A stretch of 64,000 nucleotides of DNA. It comes from Rehmannia glutinosa. Lineage: Eukaryota > Streptophyta > Magnoliopsida > Lamiales > Orobanchaceae. The notes below the pieces were generated by a model that did not search any database, was not told the DNA's origin, and saw only the letters and a program-made list of their open reading frames with translations. The position numbers and the translations under genes are program-made. Positions 35,459 to 47,032 of the stretch are shown here, in pieces. The DNA lies in the NCBI GenBank assembly GCA_016081115.2, contig CM071930.1:40461335-40525334 (forward strand), read 5' to 3'. The number at the start of each line of letters is the position of its first letter. Position 1 is the stretch's first letter.

Positions 35459-38294
35459 TCACGCTTCGTTACTGTCAAAGAAATCCAGGAGCTCTTGACA
35501 TATTCTTGAAATAGCCTTCGGATTCGAGAGTTTTAAATTCTTTAACCGATCTTGGCTCATCTCCATCATCTGGAATGGCATCTTGATCCTTCCTGCCGGA
35601 ATGCCACCAAACTGTTTCAACATTTCTTCAACGCGGGCATCCGTTCTCTTGTCGAACTCCTCCATCCCTGCTTCTACAATTTTTCTCTTCTCTGACATGG
35701 GAAGAATAGAGTGTTGGATCGGCAGAGTCACCGGAAGTTTGCTAATTATAGAGGTCTGTCACATGACCTTCGAGGGGCTTGAAGAATCATCGTGTCAAAT
35801 CCTTTGACCTTTCCCCTCAACTTCTTTTCTTTTCTTCTTTTCAACAACTCGCTTTCTCACACTGCTTTTTTCTTTCAATTTCCTTTGGTACTCCTCTTTC
35901 CCCTTTTTGGCATCATCTAATGAGAGAGAAACCCCGAAACATTCCCCGCGAGCATGAAATCCACGATCGGTGAGAGCCGAGTTCTCGCTGGAGTCCGCCA
36001 TGCATATGTTGTGCGAAAATTCTGAGCGAGAGGCTTTTGATTCAGTGCCACAGCTTTCATTTCAGCCATGAGAAGGTCAACTTCATATTCATGGTTTTCT
36101 CAACACGCAGAATTTCTTTTCGATGAAATTCACGCAATAACTCCATTTCAGTTGTATGGGAGGCATGCAATCTCTCCTTATAGGCCTGCATCCTCTGCTT
36201 CATATCAGCATTGTCAGCACTACAAACCAGCATCTTGTTTTACAATGCTTTGAAATATCGATCTTGTTCATATCGCATTGCACTCCTTGCCGACACCACT
36301 CCCCGATCCATACCACAATCCCTCGTAAATCATTTGTGAGGTTGCATCTCTATTGTCCAGACGCATATCTAATGAGGCCTGGTGCCGTTCGATCTTCTCA
36401 ATCTCTCCACAGATTTTCTTGAAGACCTCACGGATCTCAGCTGTCACACCTGATTCAGCTGGCGGCCATTCAACATCGAAATTAAAGTCCGCTTTGGTAC
36501 AATGGAGTCGGTAGGGATGATCGGATCTTCTCAAATCGTGTATTTTTGCTCTTTAGTCGCTCTCTCCTCTAGCTCTGCACCAAGTGAAAAGGGAAATAAT
36601 TGCTCAAAGGTATCATCTCACACATAAGAAATTGAAATTTTAGTCTCAGGCCTTTGATGATCCCGGTGGAGTCGTGCTTCTCGCCAAAATCGTGGGAGCC
36701 TGCGCAGAAGACTCGGTTCGGCCCCACCGGGCCTTGTTGAGTGGGTTGTCCAAATTGATCGGGCTTTAGTTGTCTTAACACCTTCGCCGCCTCAATAGAT
36801 TTTTCTAATTGAATTACCTGGTCCTCACCGCAACATCGGCGTCATCGGATGATGATGAAACTTGGGGCTTGGTTCAAGATCAAAATTAAATGTTTGACGA
36901 GCAGATTTGAAACTCGACCGACTCTCGTCATGGAGAACATCCTCAATGGGTCCTTTGATGTGCAACATGTGTGGACTCGCCTTCGTCTTGAATCCCGAAA
37001 AGATATGTCGATTATCCTGGAAGTCATGAAGAGCACTAATCTCCTTCTCAGATTCAGCAATGTTAATAGGAGGGATGTTCTGGACTTCTTGAGTTTTACC
37101 CAGGGAAGTCTCAACCTCCCTTGGGCCTTCAACACCTCCAGCAGTCTCAACTGCAGCGAGGCCTTCTACATTCCCTTCGACAGACGTAGCTGTCTTAGGG
37201 TCCTGGACTGTGGCATCCAAAGGAGTCTCAACCCCTTGGATTGCACTTTCAGTGCCCAGAGTGTTAACTCCCGAGGTATTTCCAGCCTATGTCTTGACTG
37301 CAACAACAACGTCCTCTGCCTGCAAAGCAGTTGACACTTCAGCTGGGACAGATTCAACTGTCCGAGCTTCATCAATGTCAGTCTGCTATGTTTCCTTTTC
37401 TTTTTCCACTTCGCCTCCTTTCTTCATTGTGGAGTCGTCTGGAGCATCCTCCGACCCTGCTGCAGTGGAGTGAGTTTTCCCCTCAGTTGGCATACCAGCT
37501 GAGTGACTGACGATGGGGTCACTCTTCTCCAGACTCCTGGCTGCTTCCGTTGAGTGCTCAGTCATGGGGGAAGGTGGTAAAACACCTTCAGTAGGGGTTG
37601 GCTCAACTTGGGTGCCCAAATTCCCAGCCTCATCGCCAAGTCCCTTGGACCCATCTTCCGATTGCACAGGGGACGTAGTTGTAGCAATAACTGTGGCAAT
37701 CTGCTACACTACTCCCAACGGGTCTATCTGCAGGAGAGATTGTGAGGACTCTCCTGGTCCTTCAAACATGCGTTGTTCATGCATCATTTTGGATTCCCTC
37801 AAAGCTTGCTGCATGTCTGACTTCTCGTGTGCAGCAACGGGATCCATGTCTTCATCACTTTCTGACAGCACATGTAGATGAGGATGCATGTGTTCTAGAG
37901 TTCCAGTAAGAGGACATATACTGGCTTTCTCATGAGCTTCTGCTTCCTCGGCTGCTTTGGCTTGATCCTTCTTCTTGAAGATTTGTAATATGTTCAACCA
38001 ATTGTCTTCATCAAGGGCCTGAATCAACTTGGTGATGCCGAGAAATGTGAACAACTCCTCCTCTTCTTCTATGAACTCAGGGCGTTCAAACTGCACCCTT
38101 GAGTGGCTTAGCTTCCACGCCCCCCATTCACGTAGATGGCGTTGTATGTCCGGATATACAGGAGAGTACATGATGACATCATCATCCTCATCATCCTCTT
38201 CCTGTCCTTCCTTTTCTGGGATGGAAGGTAGCATGCTCGCTTGCTCTTCGCCTTGAGCGGCGTCCATAGCAAAGTGGAGAGATAACTTTTTCAA
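35459..38294 (-). pseudogene. SIRE element B 3' extra ORF, C-terminal portion
   Basis: Five successive minus-strand frames (37704-38294, 37386-37667, 36825-37220, 36268-36534, 35459-35731) carry the rest of the envelope-like protein. First is an acidic patch (EEDDEDDDV), then Ser/Thr/Pro-rich linker. EIREVFKKICGEIEKIERHQ (about 36390-36450) is predicted by eye as coiled coil. Last is a conserved EKRKIVEAGMEEFDKRTDAR segment near 35635-35700. No hydrophobic segment convincing as a membrane anchor was seen. Gaps between frames imply shifts or stops. Confidence 0.6.
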
Positions 38295-38503
38295 TAAAAG
38301 AGATTTAGTTGTCCCAATGCTTCTATTTCTTCACTATCCTCACTACAATCGGGTCTTGATGGCTTTCTCGCGATCACCCTCAAAGCAGACTTGGCGGTTT
38401 TATCAATTATTTCGAGACCGGACTTCCTTAGTGTCGCTAGCCTCGGAGGCTTTCTCCAGCAGAGTAGCAGACTCAGCTGTGTGTTCACACTCTGAACGCT
38501 TGA

Positions 38504-39592
38504 CTAGCCTTCTTCGTTTGGTTTTAACCCGAGTGATTTCTCGGTTATGTTTCTTCCTCGGATTCTCTCAAGGCGGGGCGGCGTCCTTCTTAGAGGAGCT
38601 GTCTTCCTAGGTTTGGCGCCCTCTTCTTCCGTATGGTCGAGAAGGGATTTGGGCTTCCTTCTCACCGATCGGCAGGGCAGTGACTGACCGCAGGGGCAAA
38701 AGGCCATTTTTCTTTGTCGCAGGGGCAACTTTCTTCTTAGCAAATGCGTGAGCGTAATTTTCTTCTTGGGAGGAGAGAAAATAGCTTGTGTCTTCGGGGC
38801 CACCGATTCCCCCTCACTTGTATCCGCCCTCTTCGCATGGGCTCTCTTCTGGGCACCTGAAAGATTAACCTTGAACATCTTCTTATTTACATGGAAAGGC
38901 TTTCCATGTTGAAGGGGAATGCCCTTCACTTCCATCAGATGGCCAATTACCAGGCCATAACCAAGTGATCCTCCAAAGGATCCATCCTCCTTGTATGTCT
39001 TGTTCCCAACGTTCTGGCAGAGTTTGCTGTACATGAACTCAGCCCAGTTGACTTTCTTTCCCTGCATGATCGCAGCCATGATGATCAGCTTTATCTTTGA
39101 CAGCTGATTGAAACTGCCAAACTTCATATCTACACACTTGGTGACGACATCCATCAACTTGTGATAGTCGTCCTTCAGCAACTTCTTCTCAGCTGTGTAG
39201 ACTACTTTCTCAGCACACTCCGGTTTGGCTACTTCTTTCCATGCAGCAGCCAAGTTAACATCAGATTCGTATATTTCTGTCATGCCCTCAGACGACATCA
39301 AACAGTTCTCCGCAAGGTCCTTAGCAGTGATTATGATGTCCTTGTGGTGGACAGAAGACTTGATGCCTTCGTCCTGCACCTCCGCATTTACATAGAACTG
39401 CGCCACCTCTTCAGTATAGGTTAACGAGTACTCCATTGTAAGAAAAGGCCTGAGACCGGACTTTTCTAGCATATCAGCTATCTTCTTCACTAGGGTTTCA
39501 TGTGAACCCTGCTTTATCATTCCTTCGAAATCCACAGTCGATCCAGAGTGGATTTGCTTTGAAAGTTTAACAAAATCGAACTTTGGTGCCAT
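38504..39592 (-). CDS. SIRE element B 3' extra ORF, N-terminal portion (362 codons)
   Basis: The longest open frame in the window. Residues 1 to about 240 form a folded-looking domain: a basic MAPKFDFVKLSKQIH start, then VAQFYVNAEV near residue 64. This recalls the plant 'putative transposon protein' domain found in many retroelements (from memory, not searched). Residues 250-362 are basic and low complexity, and the frame may have shifted from the native one by then. The start is supported by the aligned ATG of element A (28188). It follows pol by about 560 bases, the position of the SIRE envelope-like gene. It is probably a truncated product; function unknown. Confidence 0.6.
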   Translation of the reverse strand: MAPKFDFVKLSKQIHSGSTVDFEGMIKQGSHETLVKKIADMLEKSGLRPFLTMEYSLTYTEEVAQFYVNAEVQDEGIKSSVHHKDIIITAKDLAENCLMSSEGMTEIYESDVNLAAAWKEVAKPECAEKVVYTAEKKLLKDDYHKLMDVVTKCVDMKFGSFNQLSKIKLIIMAAIMQGKKVNWAEFMYSKLCQNVGNKTYKEDGSFGGSLGYGLVIGHLMEVKGIPLQHGKPFHVNKKMFKVNLSGAQKRAHAKRADTSEGESVAPKTQAIFSPPKKKITLTHLLRRKLPLRQRKMAFCPCGQSLPCRSVRRKPKSLLDHTEEEGAKPRKTAPLRRTPPRLERIRGRNITEKSLGLKPNEEG

Positions 39593-40151
39593 TTGCAGAG
39601 AGTTTTACCGATTAAAACTTGATAAATTTGCTTGAGAACTGGTAGGGTTTGCGAGAGAGATAAACTTGCTTTTCTTTTGCTTTGAAGATGAACAATTTTG
39701 AGTGTGAGAGAGAGAAAACTGAAAGAAGGAGTATATAAGGGTTATGAAAGGACGTGTTTTTGGTTTTTCAATTTTGATCGAGATAAACATCTCAGATTTA
39801 GCACGTCGAACCGCATTTAATTCCTCGCATTTAATGCGGCAGCATTTATATCCAATCATATGCTTACTGTGCAGCTTTTGACTGTACAAGTCATTATTTC
39901 GCTAACGTCATCCTTAAAAACATTCCCTCTCATTAAAAACTATTGCGTTTTTGTCACTTAGCTATTAAATGACTCAGCTTATTTCACAAATAACTTAACT
40001 CTTCTTCTCTCTTTTCATTATGCGACTTAGTCATTAACTAACTCGATACAAATTGACTTTTCCGATATGGTCGTTTCACTTAGCTAATGTGAAAACTTGT
40101 TTAATTCTCACTTTTTCATCTTTTATCTCTTCTGATTGAGTTTTCTGAGTA
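39593..40151 (-). other. Spacer between pol and 3' ORF of element B
   Basis: AT-rich with no ORF of note. GTATATAAGGGTTATG on the minus strand near 39720-39735 looks like a TATA motif about 130 bases upstream of the extra ORF start, so an internal promoter is conceivable. Confidence 0.45.
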
Positions 40152-40664
40152 TCAACTCAGCTCAATTAACCCTATCTCATGCTTAAGCTCTTCAAACCTT
40201 GATTCACATAGAGGCTTAGTGAATATGTTAGCTAACTGTTTATCAGTTGAGATATATTCCAAGGTGATGTCTTTCTTTTCAACATGATCTCTTATAAAAT
40301 GATATCTGACATCGATGTGCTTTGTTCTTGAATGCAACGCAGGATTATGAGTGATTGCAATAGCATTCGTGTTATCACACATAATTGGAATCTCTTTTTC
40401 TTCAACTTCACAATCTCTCACTTTGTCTCATCCATAAGACTTGGGCACAACAAACCGCCCACATCTATGTACTGGCTCAAATTGTATGGATATGGCTATT
40501 GAATTTTGCTTCTTGCTAAACCATGAAATTAATCTGTTTCCAAGCATTTGATATGTACCTGAAGTACTTTTTTTGTCAACTCTACATCCAAAGATAGTCG
40601 AATCAAATAACCAATTAGCTTGAATCCACCTTCCTTTGGATACCATAAGCCGACTTCTTAGCAT
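40152..40664 (-). pseudogene. SIRE element B RNase H
   Basis: Two frames. 40428-40664 has the TSGTYQMLGN region; 40152-40421 has MCDNTNAIAITHNPALHSRT, then KHIDVRYHFIRDHV, the typical copia RNase H ending. RNase H removes the RNA strand during reverse transcription. The acidic residue in CDN is present, but the domain is split by a shift near 40425. Confidence 0.85.
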
Positions 40665-41640
40665 CCTTTCAAATACCTTAAGATCCTCTTATCCGGCATA
40701 TGACTCTCTTTAGGTGCAGATTGAATCTTGCACATACACCTACTTTGCAAAGGTGATGTCCGCCTCGCTTCTTTGTTAAGTGGAGCAATGATCCAATAAG
40801 TGCTCGTGATATTGTTTGATCTACAGGTTTGCCATCTGCATCCATGTTCATCTTGACTGATGTATTCATTGGTATTTTCACATAAGACTTTTCTTCCATA
40901 CCAAATTTCTTCATTAAATCTCTGGTGTATTTTGTTTGACTTATGAAGGTTCCATCCTTTAGCTGTTTAACTTGAAGTCCTAGGAAGAAAGTCAGCTCTC
41001 CCATCATGCTCATTTCAAATTTGCCTTGCATGAGGTTTGAGAACTTATCACACAGCTCTTTATTTGTGGATCCAAAAATGATATCATCCACATATATCTG
41101 AACAAGCAGTATACTTTCTCCATCTTGAATTCTAAAGAGTGTTTTGTCCACTTTGCCTTTAGTGAATCAATTTTCAGTTAGATAATGTATCATACCATGC
41201 TCTTGGTGCTTGCTTCAGTCCATATAGAACTTTCTTGAGCTTGTACACCTTATCTCCAAGAGTCTTCTACTCAAAACCTGGAGGTTGCTCAACATAGACT
41301 TCTTCTTCTAACAGTCCATTTGAAAATGCACTTTTCATATCCATTTGATATACAATGAAGTTCTTGTGTGCAACATAGGCAAGAAATATCCTTATTTCTT
41401 CTAATCTTGCAATAGGAGCAAATGTTTCATCAAAATCTATTCCCTCTTCTTGGCAATACCCTTTGGCTACCAATCTTGCTTTGTTTCTCGCCACAGAACC
41501 TTCCTCATTCATTTTGTTTCTGAAAACCCATTTTGTGCCAATAACATTTTGATGTGTTGGCCTTTGCACCAATTCCCATACCTTGTTTCTTTCAAATTGA
41601 TTCAGCTCTTCTTGCATGGCCTGAATCTAATGTGTGTCAT
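40665..41640 (-). pseudogene. SIRE element B reverse transcriptase
   Basis: The frame 41267-41617 holds the fingers and palm start: [50 protein letters not shown], and ends EQPPGFE. The frame 40678-41151 holds the active-site YVDD at 41083-41094, then LGLQVKQLKDGTFISQTKY. All key RT motifs are visible. A stop and shift between about 41155 and 41267 split the enzyme, and another shift occurs near 40730. Typical copia RT length overall. Confidence 0.9.
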
Positions 41641-42745
41641 CTAAGGCTTGAGACACATCTTTTGGTTCTATCTGGGAAATAAAACAAGTGAACATTACTT
41701 CTTGTTGAGCTCTAGATCTGGTTCTTACACCATCTCTCACATCTCCAATGACTAGCTCTGGTGGATGGTCTCTCAGCCATCTCACATCAGGTTGAAGTGA
41801 ATTAGCTGGGTTCAGCTGTCTCGCAACTGTGTTGTCTTGAGCAGCTCTTTCATCATCATTCAGCTACAGACTTTCTAGCTGTCTTTGAGATTCAACTGTC
41901 TCCTCTTCATCTGGATTGATTTCTCTTGTTTCAGCTTCAATATAAGGACTCTTTTGTATAGTTGGCTGATTCAATTTATCAGATAACACTTCAATGTCTT
42001 CTCCACTCACATTAGGTTCATCAAAAACCACATGAATAGACTCTTCTGTGACCATTGTCCTCTTGTTCAACACTCTATAGGCTTTGCTCTCAGCTGAGTA
42101 TCCCAAAAAGATACCTTCATCAGCTTTGGCATCAAAACCCTTCAAGTTGTCCTTGCCATTATTGTGGATGAAGCATTTACATCCAAATATTTTAAAGTAC
42201 CAAACATTTGGCTTTCTCCCTGTCCAGATTTCATAGGAGTCTTTGTCACCGCCTATTAATCATGCATCTATTTTGAGTATAGCATGCGGTTGTTGGCTTT
42301 CACCAAAATCTTTTAGGCAATCCTGCTTCAGCTAACATGGTCCTTGCAGCTTCCTTGCGAGTTATGTTCCTTCTTTCAGCTACTCCATTCGGCTGTGGAG
42401 TTCTTGCTGCAGATAACTCATGAGTAATACCATTTTCAACACAATACTGAGTAATTATTCCATTGACAAACTCAGTTCCTCTATCAGACCTTATCTTTAT
42501 AATGGTTTGTCTCTTTTCATTTTGAACTCTTCTCACCAGCTGCGGTAACTTCTGCAAAGTTTCCTTCTTTTTGCACATAAAAATTGTCCATGTATATCTT
42601 GAATAATCATTCACCACTAAAGTGTATTTCTTTCCACTTATGCTGGCTGGTTAAACAGGACCAAATAAATCCATGTGCAACAGATGCAATATTCTTATTG
42701 ATGAAGGACTAGGCTTCTCCTTGAATGAAGATTTGATCTGCTTTC
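41641..42745 (-). pseudogene. SIRE element B integrase
   Basis: The frame 42300-42617 starts in the core at NDYSRYTWTIFMCKKKE (one D of the usual VDDYSR reads N). It continues with IRSDRGTEFVNG (second acidic site) and PQPNGVAERRN (third acidic residue, E). A separate frame 41864-42145 is the C-terminal part, GIFLGYSAESKAYRV. A stop separates them at about 42260. Upstream, the first aspartate region (LDLFGP-like) is readable near 42655-42675 in a shifted frame. Confidence 0.85.
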
Positions 42746-43300
42746 CCATCTAGCATGCATCACATACACTTTCCTTCTTGTATACTGAGTCTGGCAATCC
42801 TTCCACCAGATGACTCCTTGCGAGCTTGTTGATTGTCTTGAAGTTCAGATGACTCAGCTTTTTGTGCCACAGCCAACTTGATTCGGCTGTGCTCTTTGCT
42901 AGTAGACAAGTGCTTGGTGTAGCAGTAGACCAATCTACCACATACATATTCTTCTTCCTTGATCCTTGCAGCACTATTTCATTTGATTCAACATCTTTGA
43001 TTTGGCACACTCCCATATTGAATCCAACATTGTAGCCTTTATCACAAAGTTGACTTATGCTGAGCAAATTGAAGTTGAGTCCCTCAACATAAGCAACATT
43101 TGTGATCTCTAATCCATTCTTCTTGATGGATCCAGTGCCTTTTATTTCCCCTGGAGCTTCATTTCCTACAAATATAACTTTTGCGCCTCTAATCTCCTTG
43201 AATATTGATATATTTTTCTTGTTTCCTGTCATATGTCTGGAACAACCACTATCCATGTACCAGGTTCCTTGCACTCAACGTTTCCTTGAACTCGCAATCA
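42746..43300 (-). pseudogene. SIRE element B protease and pre-integrase domain
   Basis: The frame 42750-43274 (174 codons) has the aspartic protease active site WYMDSGCSRHMTG at residues 5-17, then LNFNLLSISQLCDKGY. The zinc-binding HKKLSHLNFKT region follows, and CDAC at the very end. The domain is essentially complete; loss of frame occurs just outside it. Confidence 0.88.
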
Positions 43301-45347
43301 AGGAAATTGCTTGGGGCTTTAGGTACATACACAACCTGCTTTCTTTGTCGTATGCCCGTGTGTGTTTTTAGCAATTGCCTCCTTTTGGTAGTTGTGATAT
43401 TTTTAAGTGTAGTGCCTGGGTGCATATGTGTGCTGATGATAGCTCTTTTGCCTTTGGAATGACCCTTGCTGAGATCTAGATCTTTGCCATTTAGGCTTGT
43501 ATTCCATAGGTCTTTGCTAATATTTCACATTATTCCAATCAGCTTGGCTTGGATAATATCTACCATTCCCATCATATGTGTTTCTTTGATAAAACTTCTG
43601 GGGTTTTTGGTAGCTCTGTTTATTCTTCACAGAGTACTTTCTATTTGGAGTTTGCTGAGGAAATCTGGGCGGATTTCTTCTCACTGCCCTCTCAAAGATA
43701 CTCAATCGGGTGTTTTCTTTCCCTTTATATCCAATGCCAGTTTGTTTGTGATTGTGCTTTGTGATGAATTTGGGTGCAGTATTTGGTGTCTTGGATTTTT
43801 GAGATGCTTCATTACTTGAAGATCCTTTTTCTAAAATCACTCTAGGAGCTTGACTGTGCACAAAGAAATTGAATCATATGCCTGTCTTATCTCCACACTC
43901 TTTTTGGCTCATAATAAGGTCATCCAATGATTTAGATGCCTTTGTAAATGAGGCAATCACATTTTTGAGTTGGGTTTTTTCCTCATTTAATAGTGTGTGT
44001 GAGTATTTAATGTGCTCAAAGTCTTTCATCATTTTGCCTAATGAATCATAAAGATCAGTGGGTGATGAAGTGTGTGTATCACAATCACTATCACTAGAAT
44101 CTGAATGAGATGAGTTAGAGTGTACCTCATCTTCTTGGTCTGGTTGGTCTTGTTCTTTAGCCATAAGACAAATCAAGGCTTCTTCTTTGGAATCACTTGA
44201 GTAGTCAATTTCACTACTCTCTGAATCAGCTGCTTCCTTCGACTTGGTTGTCTCAGCTGTCTCAGCAGCTAACATAGCATTTTTCTTTTCCTGTCTTCTT
44301 TCTCTGAAGACTTTTCTTTCTTCTTCATTCCTGTATTTATTGACTATTGGATATGGGCAATCAATAGCAAAGTGTCCTGGTTGTCTGCAGTTCCAACACA
44401 GGTTCTCAGCTCTTTGCTCATTTCTTTCAGTCCTTGGATTATCAGCTCTCCTGGGTGGCCTGTCTTCTCTTGACTTGGAAGGAGTTGAATGTCTCCTGGA
44501 GGTTTCACCCTTGTTTTTCTTGTAGTTCTTATTAAAGAACTTATTGAATCTTTTAACCATTAGGGCTATTTCCTCCTGGTCTATAACTTCATTGACTTCA
44601 GCTCTCTTTCCATCCTTGACTATAAGTGCAACTATTTTGGGTACAGCTGTCTCCTCTTGATCTTTTCGTCTCAGCTCAAATTTATAGGCTTTGAGGTCTG
44701 AGAATAGCTCATGATTGGATGTTTTTGATAGGTCTATCGAATATCTTTTGAGCCATGACCTTCATTTCCCATTCAGCTGGGAGGCTTCTTAATCTTCATA
44801 CACATTTCCTTTTGTGTATATCTTTTCCCAAGTCTTTGATAGCTTGTTTGTGATTTCAAGAATCTAGCATCCAACTGATCCAAGGTTTCACATGCAAGCA
44901 TTTTAAAATTTTCAAATTTATGTACAGCAATAGACAATCTATTTTCTTTAATTTGCTCAGTTTCTTCACAAATTAAAGTTAATTTATCCCAGATTTGTTT
45001 TGCATTTTGGCAAGATTTGGCTTTGTTGAACATTGCTTTGTCCAAGGTTTTGTAAAGTATGTCCTTGGCCACATTTTCCAAGTTGTATATTTTTCTGTCC
45101 TCGTTTGTCCATTCACTCCTTGGTTTCTCAACCATGGCTGGTCTTGCCTCGCAGACTTAGCCTTCTTCTCCTTCAAATGTGTTGCTCTCCTTGCGGTTGT
45201 GTTCACTTTCAATATTTGCAGTGGCCCATCCTCTATCACTATCCACATTTCATCATGTAAAGCAGATAGATGAGTCTGCATACGAATTTTCCAGTCATCA
45301 AATTCCTCAATAGTGAACATAGGAATGTGTGTCAAATTTGTTTCCAT
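43301..45347 (-). pseudogene. SIRE element B gag
   Basis: The start at 45347 (METNLTHIPMFTIEEFDDWK) matches element A's start. The UBN2-type gag domain is split over frames (44979-45347 and 44773-45135), with LYKTLDKAMFNKAKSCQNAK. The frame 43874-44560 has the CCHC knuckle CWNCRQPGHFAIDC (residues about 54-67), followed by a Glu/Ser-rich acidic stretch. The frame 43517-43861 is a basic, Asn/Gln/Tyr-rich linker. Shifts near 45150 and 44700 and a stop near 43870 break the polyprotein. Confidence 0.85.
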
Positions 45348-45453
45348 AATAACTTTGCTGGATAAAAATGATTTTTGAAAGAGCAAGTGTTAATAGTTTC
45401 TTTGAAAGATTGGAGATCTAGTTCAGTAGCCAGTGCGGAAGGCTCAATGAACC

Positions 45454-45469
45454 AACCGCTCTGATACCA
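45454..45469 (-). other. Primer binding site of element B
   Basis: Minus strand TGGTATCAGAGCGGTT, a perfect start of the plant initiator tRNA-Met complement, two bases from the LTR end. Confidence 0.92.
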
Positions 45470-45471
45470 CC

Positions 45472-47027
45472 TGTAGGTCCCAAGGGGTGTGAGTAAGGTT
45501 TAGAAGGGGGGTTGAATAAACCTTACAAACTTTTCGATTTTAGTCCTTTTAAAATATTACAGAGTTAATTACACAAAATGTCCTTGAGGACAACTAAGTT
45601 AGTTAATCAACAGAGTTAGCCACTCAAATGACTTGATAGAGTCATTGATAGAATAACTCACTTTAGTCTAAACCTTAACATGGCTGTGATGAGTTTTTCA
45701 GCGGAAGACTAAACACCCTTGAATTTGATTTAACTTTGTTTTAACACTTGATTTTAGCACTTAGTTATTTATCAACAGATATAAAATAAATGTGCAGAAA
45801 TGTAAATATGCCGAAATGTAAATGACACAAGTAAATTTTATAGAGGTTCGAAGATTGGGTAATTCTTCTAATCCTCTATTCTCCAACTCCTGGAAGAATC
45901 TACTATGTAATGATCAATTCACAAAGTGGTTATCGATCAGAGACAAGTCTTGATCATGCACACCGACTTGCTCTTTGGACTCGATCCGAGATGCCTTGGT
46001 CACACAACTGGCTTCTCGTCCGACTCAGCTTCTTCACAGGGCAGTTGCCTTGTTACTTCAGCTCACTTCCTCAAATTTCTTGGATTTGATCACGAAGCCC
46101 TCCAATAACTTGAGATGGGTTCGACCTTGAACCTTCCTACAATCCTCCTTGAATATAGACCCTTTTGATTTTTCAAAAGTGTCCTCTTCAACAGTTTGAA
46201 GTTGTCTTTCCTTCACAAATTTTGTGTTGGATTGATTTCCTTCGAGATTTAGGCTTGAAGATTTTGCTTGAATATCTTGAGAATATTTTGCAAAGTTAGA
46301 GTTTGAATAATGCTTGCTCGTTCGTGTTCGTAACATTTTCTCAATGAAATTCCTCGCCTTTTATAGTGAACTTTCAAAAATCTGCCCATTGAAGAGATGG
46401 GCTGATTTTCAAAAGTCACTTGTGTTCGTTGGCTTGTCTTTTCTTGGTCTTCATTCTTGAGATGTAGACATTTCCTCGTATTAAATGAATGTCCAGCTTT
46501 TCATGTTCTAACACGAGTGCGGTCTTCCCATTGGTTTATTCCTTTTGCATGCTTCGGGATCGAGCACTTTAAGACTGACAAAGATGGGTGTATTACTTGT
46601 TTAAGTAATGTTCTTGACTTCTCAGGCAATGTGATTTTTTCGATTAACTCCTCTTTGCAGCTGCCTTTTTCCCAGGTGACTTAAGTCTGCTCCAATCATT
46701 GAAAGACTCATCTGTCACTTCAACTTTTGACATGGCTTCTTGAGTTGACTTAATTGACTCTTCACACAGCTGTCCCTCAGCTGTTACATCTTCAGTCGAG
46801 TCCTTGGTCCTCTATCTTGGCCATACTCAGTTGTTCCTCAGTGGAGTTTTCACTTCACTTTTTCAGTTGACTTCTTGTATTTCCAGGCATAGTTGACTTG
46901 ACTCAGCTCATTCAGCCATATCTATTAGAATGAGAATTACAAGGAAAATGGGGTGCCAACATTCTAATCTAAGTTTTACATGGCATTCATCAAAATCTAC
47001 AAAATAATTTCCCAACACCTAACAACT
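45472..47027 (-). repeat. 5' LTR of SIRE element B
   Basis: 1556 bp, minus strand TGTTGGGAAATT...ACCTACA. A TATA box lies at 46359-46365 (minus). It contains 20 CAG/CTG triplets in 46401-47000. It serves as the reference for the triplet-loss comparison. Confidence 0.93.
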
Positions 47028-47032
47028 GTCTC
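47028..47032. repeat. Target site duplication of element B, right copy
   Basis: CCTAA directly after the outer LTR end, identical to 19210-19214. Confidence 0.85.

Larger units (their letters stand above)
34541..47027 (-). mobile_element. SIRE/Maximus-type copia element B (main part)
   Basis: Minus-strand element with 5' LTR at the right (45472-47027), PBS, gag-pol, 3' ORF region, PPT and 3' LTR. The last 1.3 kb of the 3' LTR lies at 19215-20540, left of element A. It is inserted into element C with a CCTAA duplication. It is the best preserved of the three, with frames up to 362 codons, but gag-pol is still split by shifts. Confidence 0.92.

Noticed and set aside
37210..37881. Plus-strand ORFs across the SIRE extra ORF region
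   Set aside because: They are shadows of the minus-strand extra ORF, which is supported by homology among elements A, B and C.
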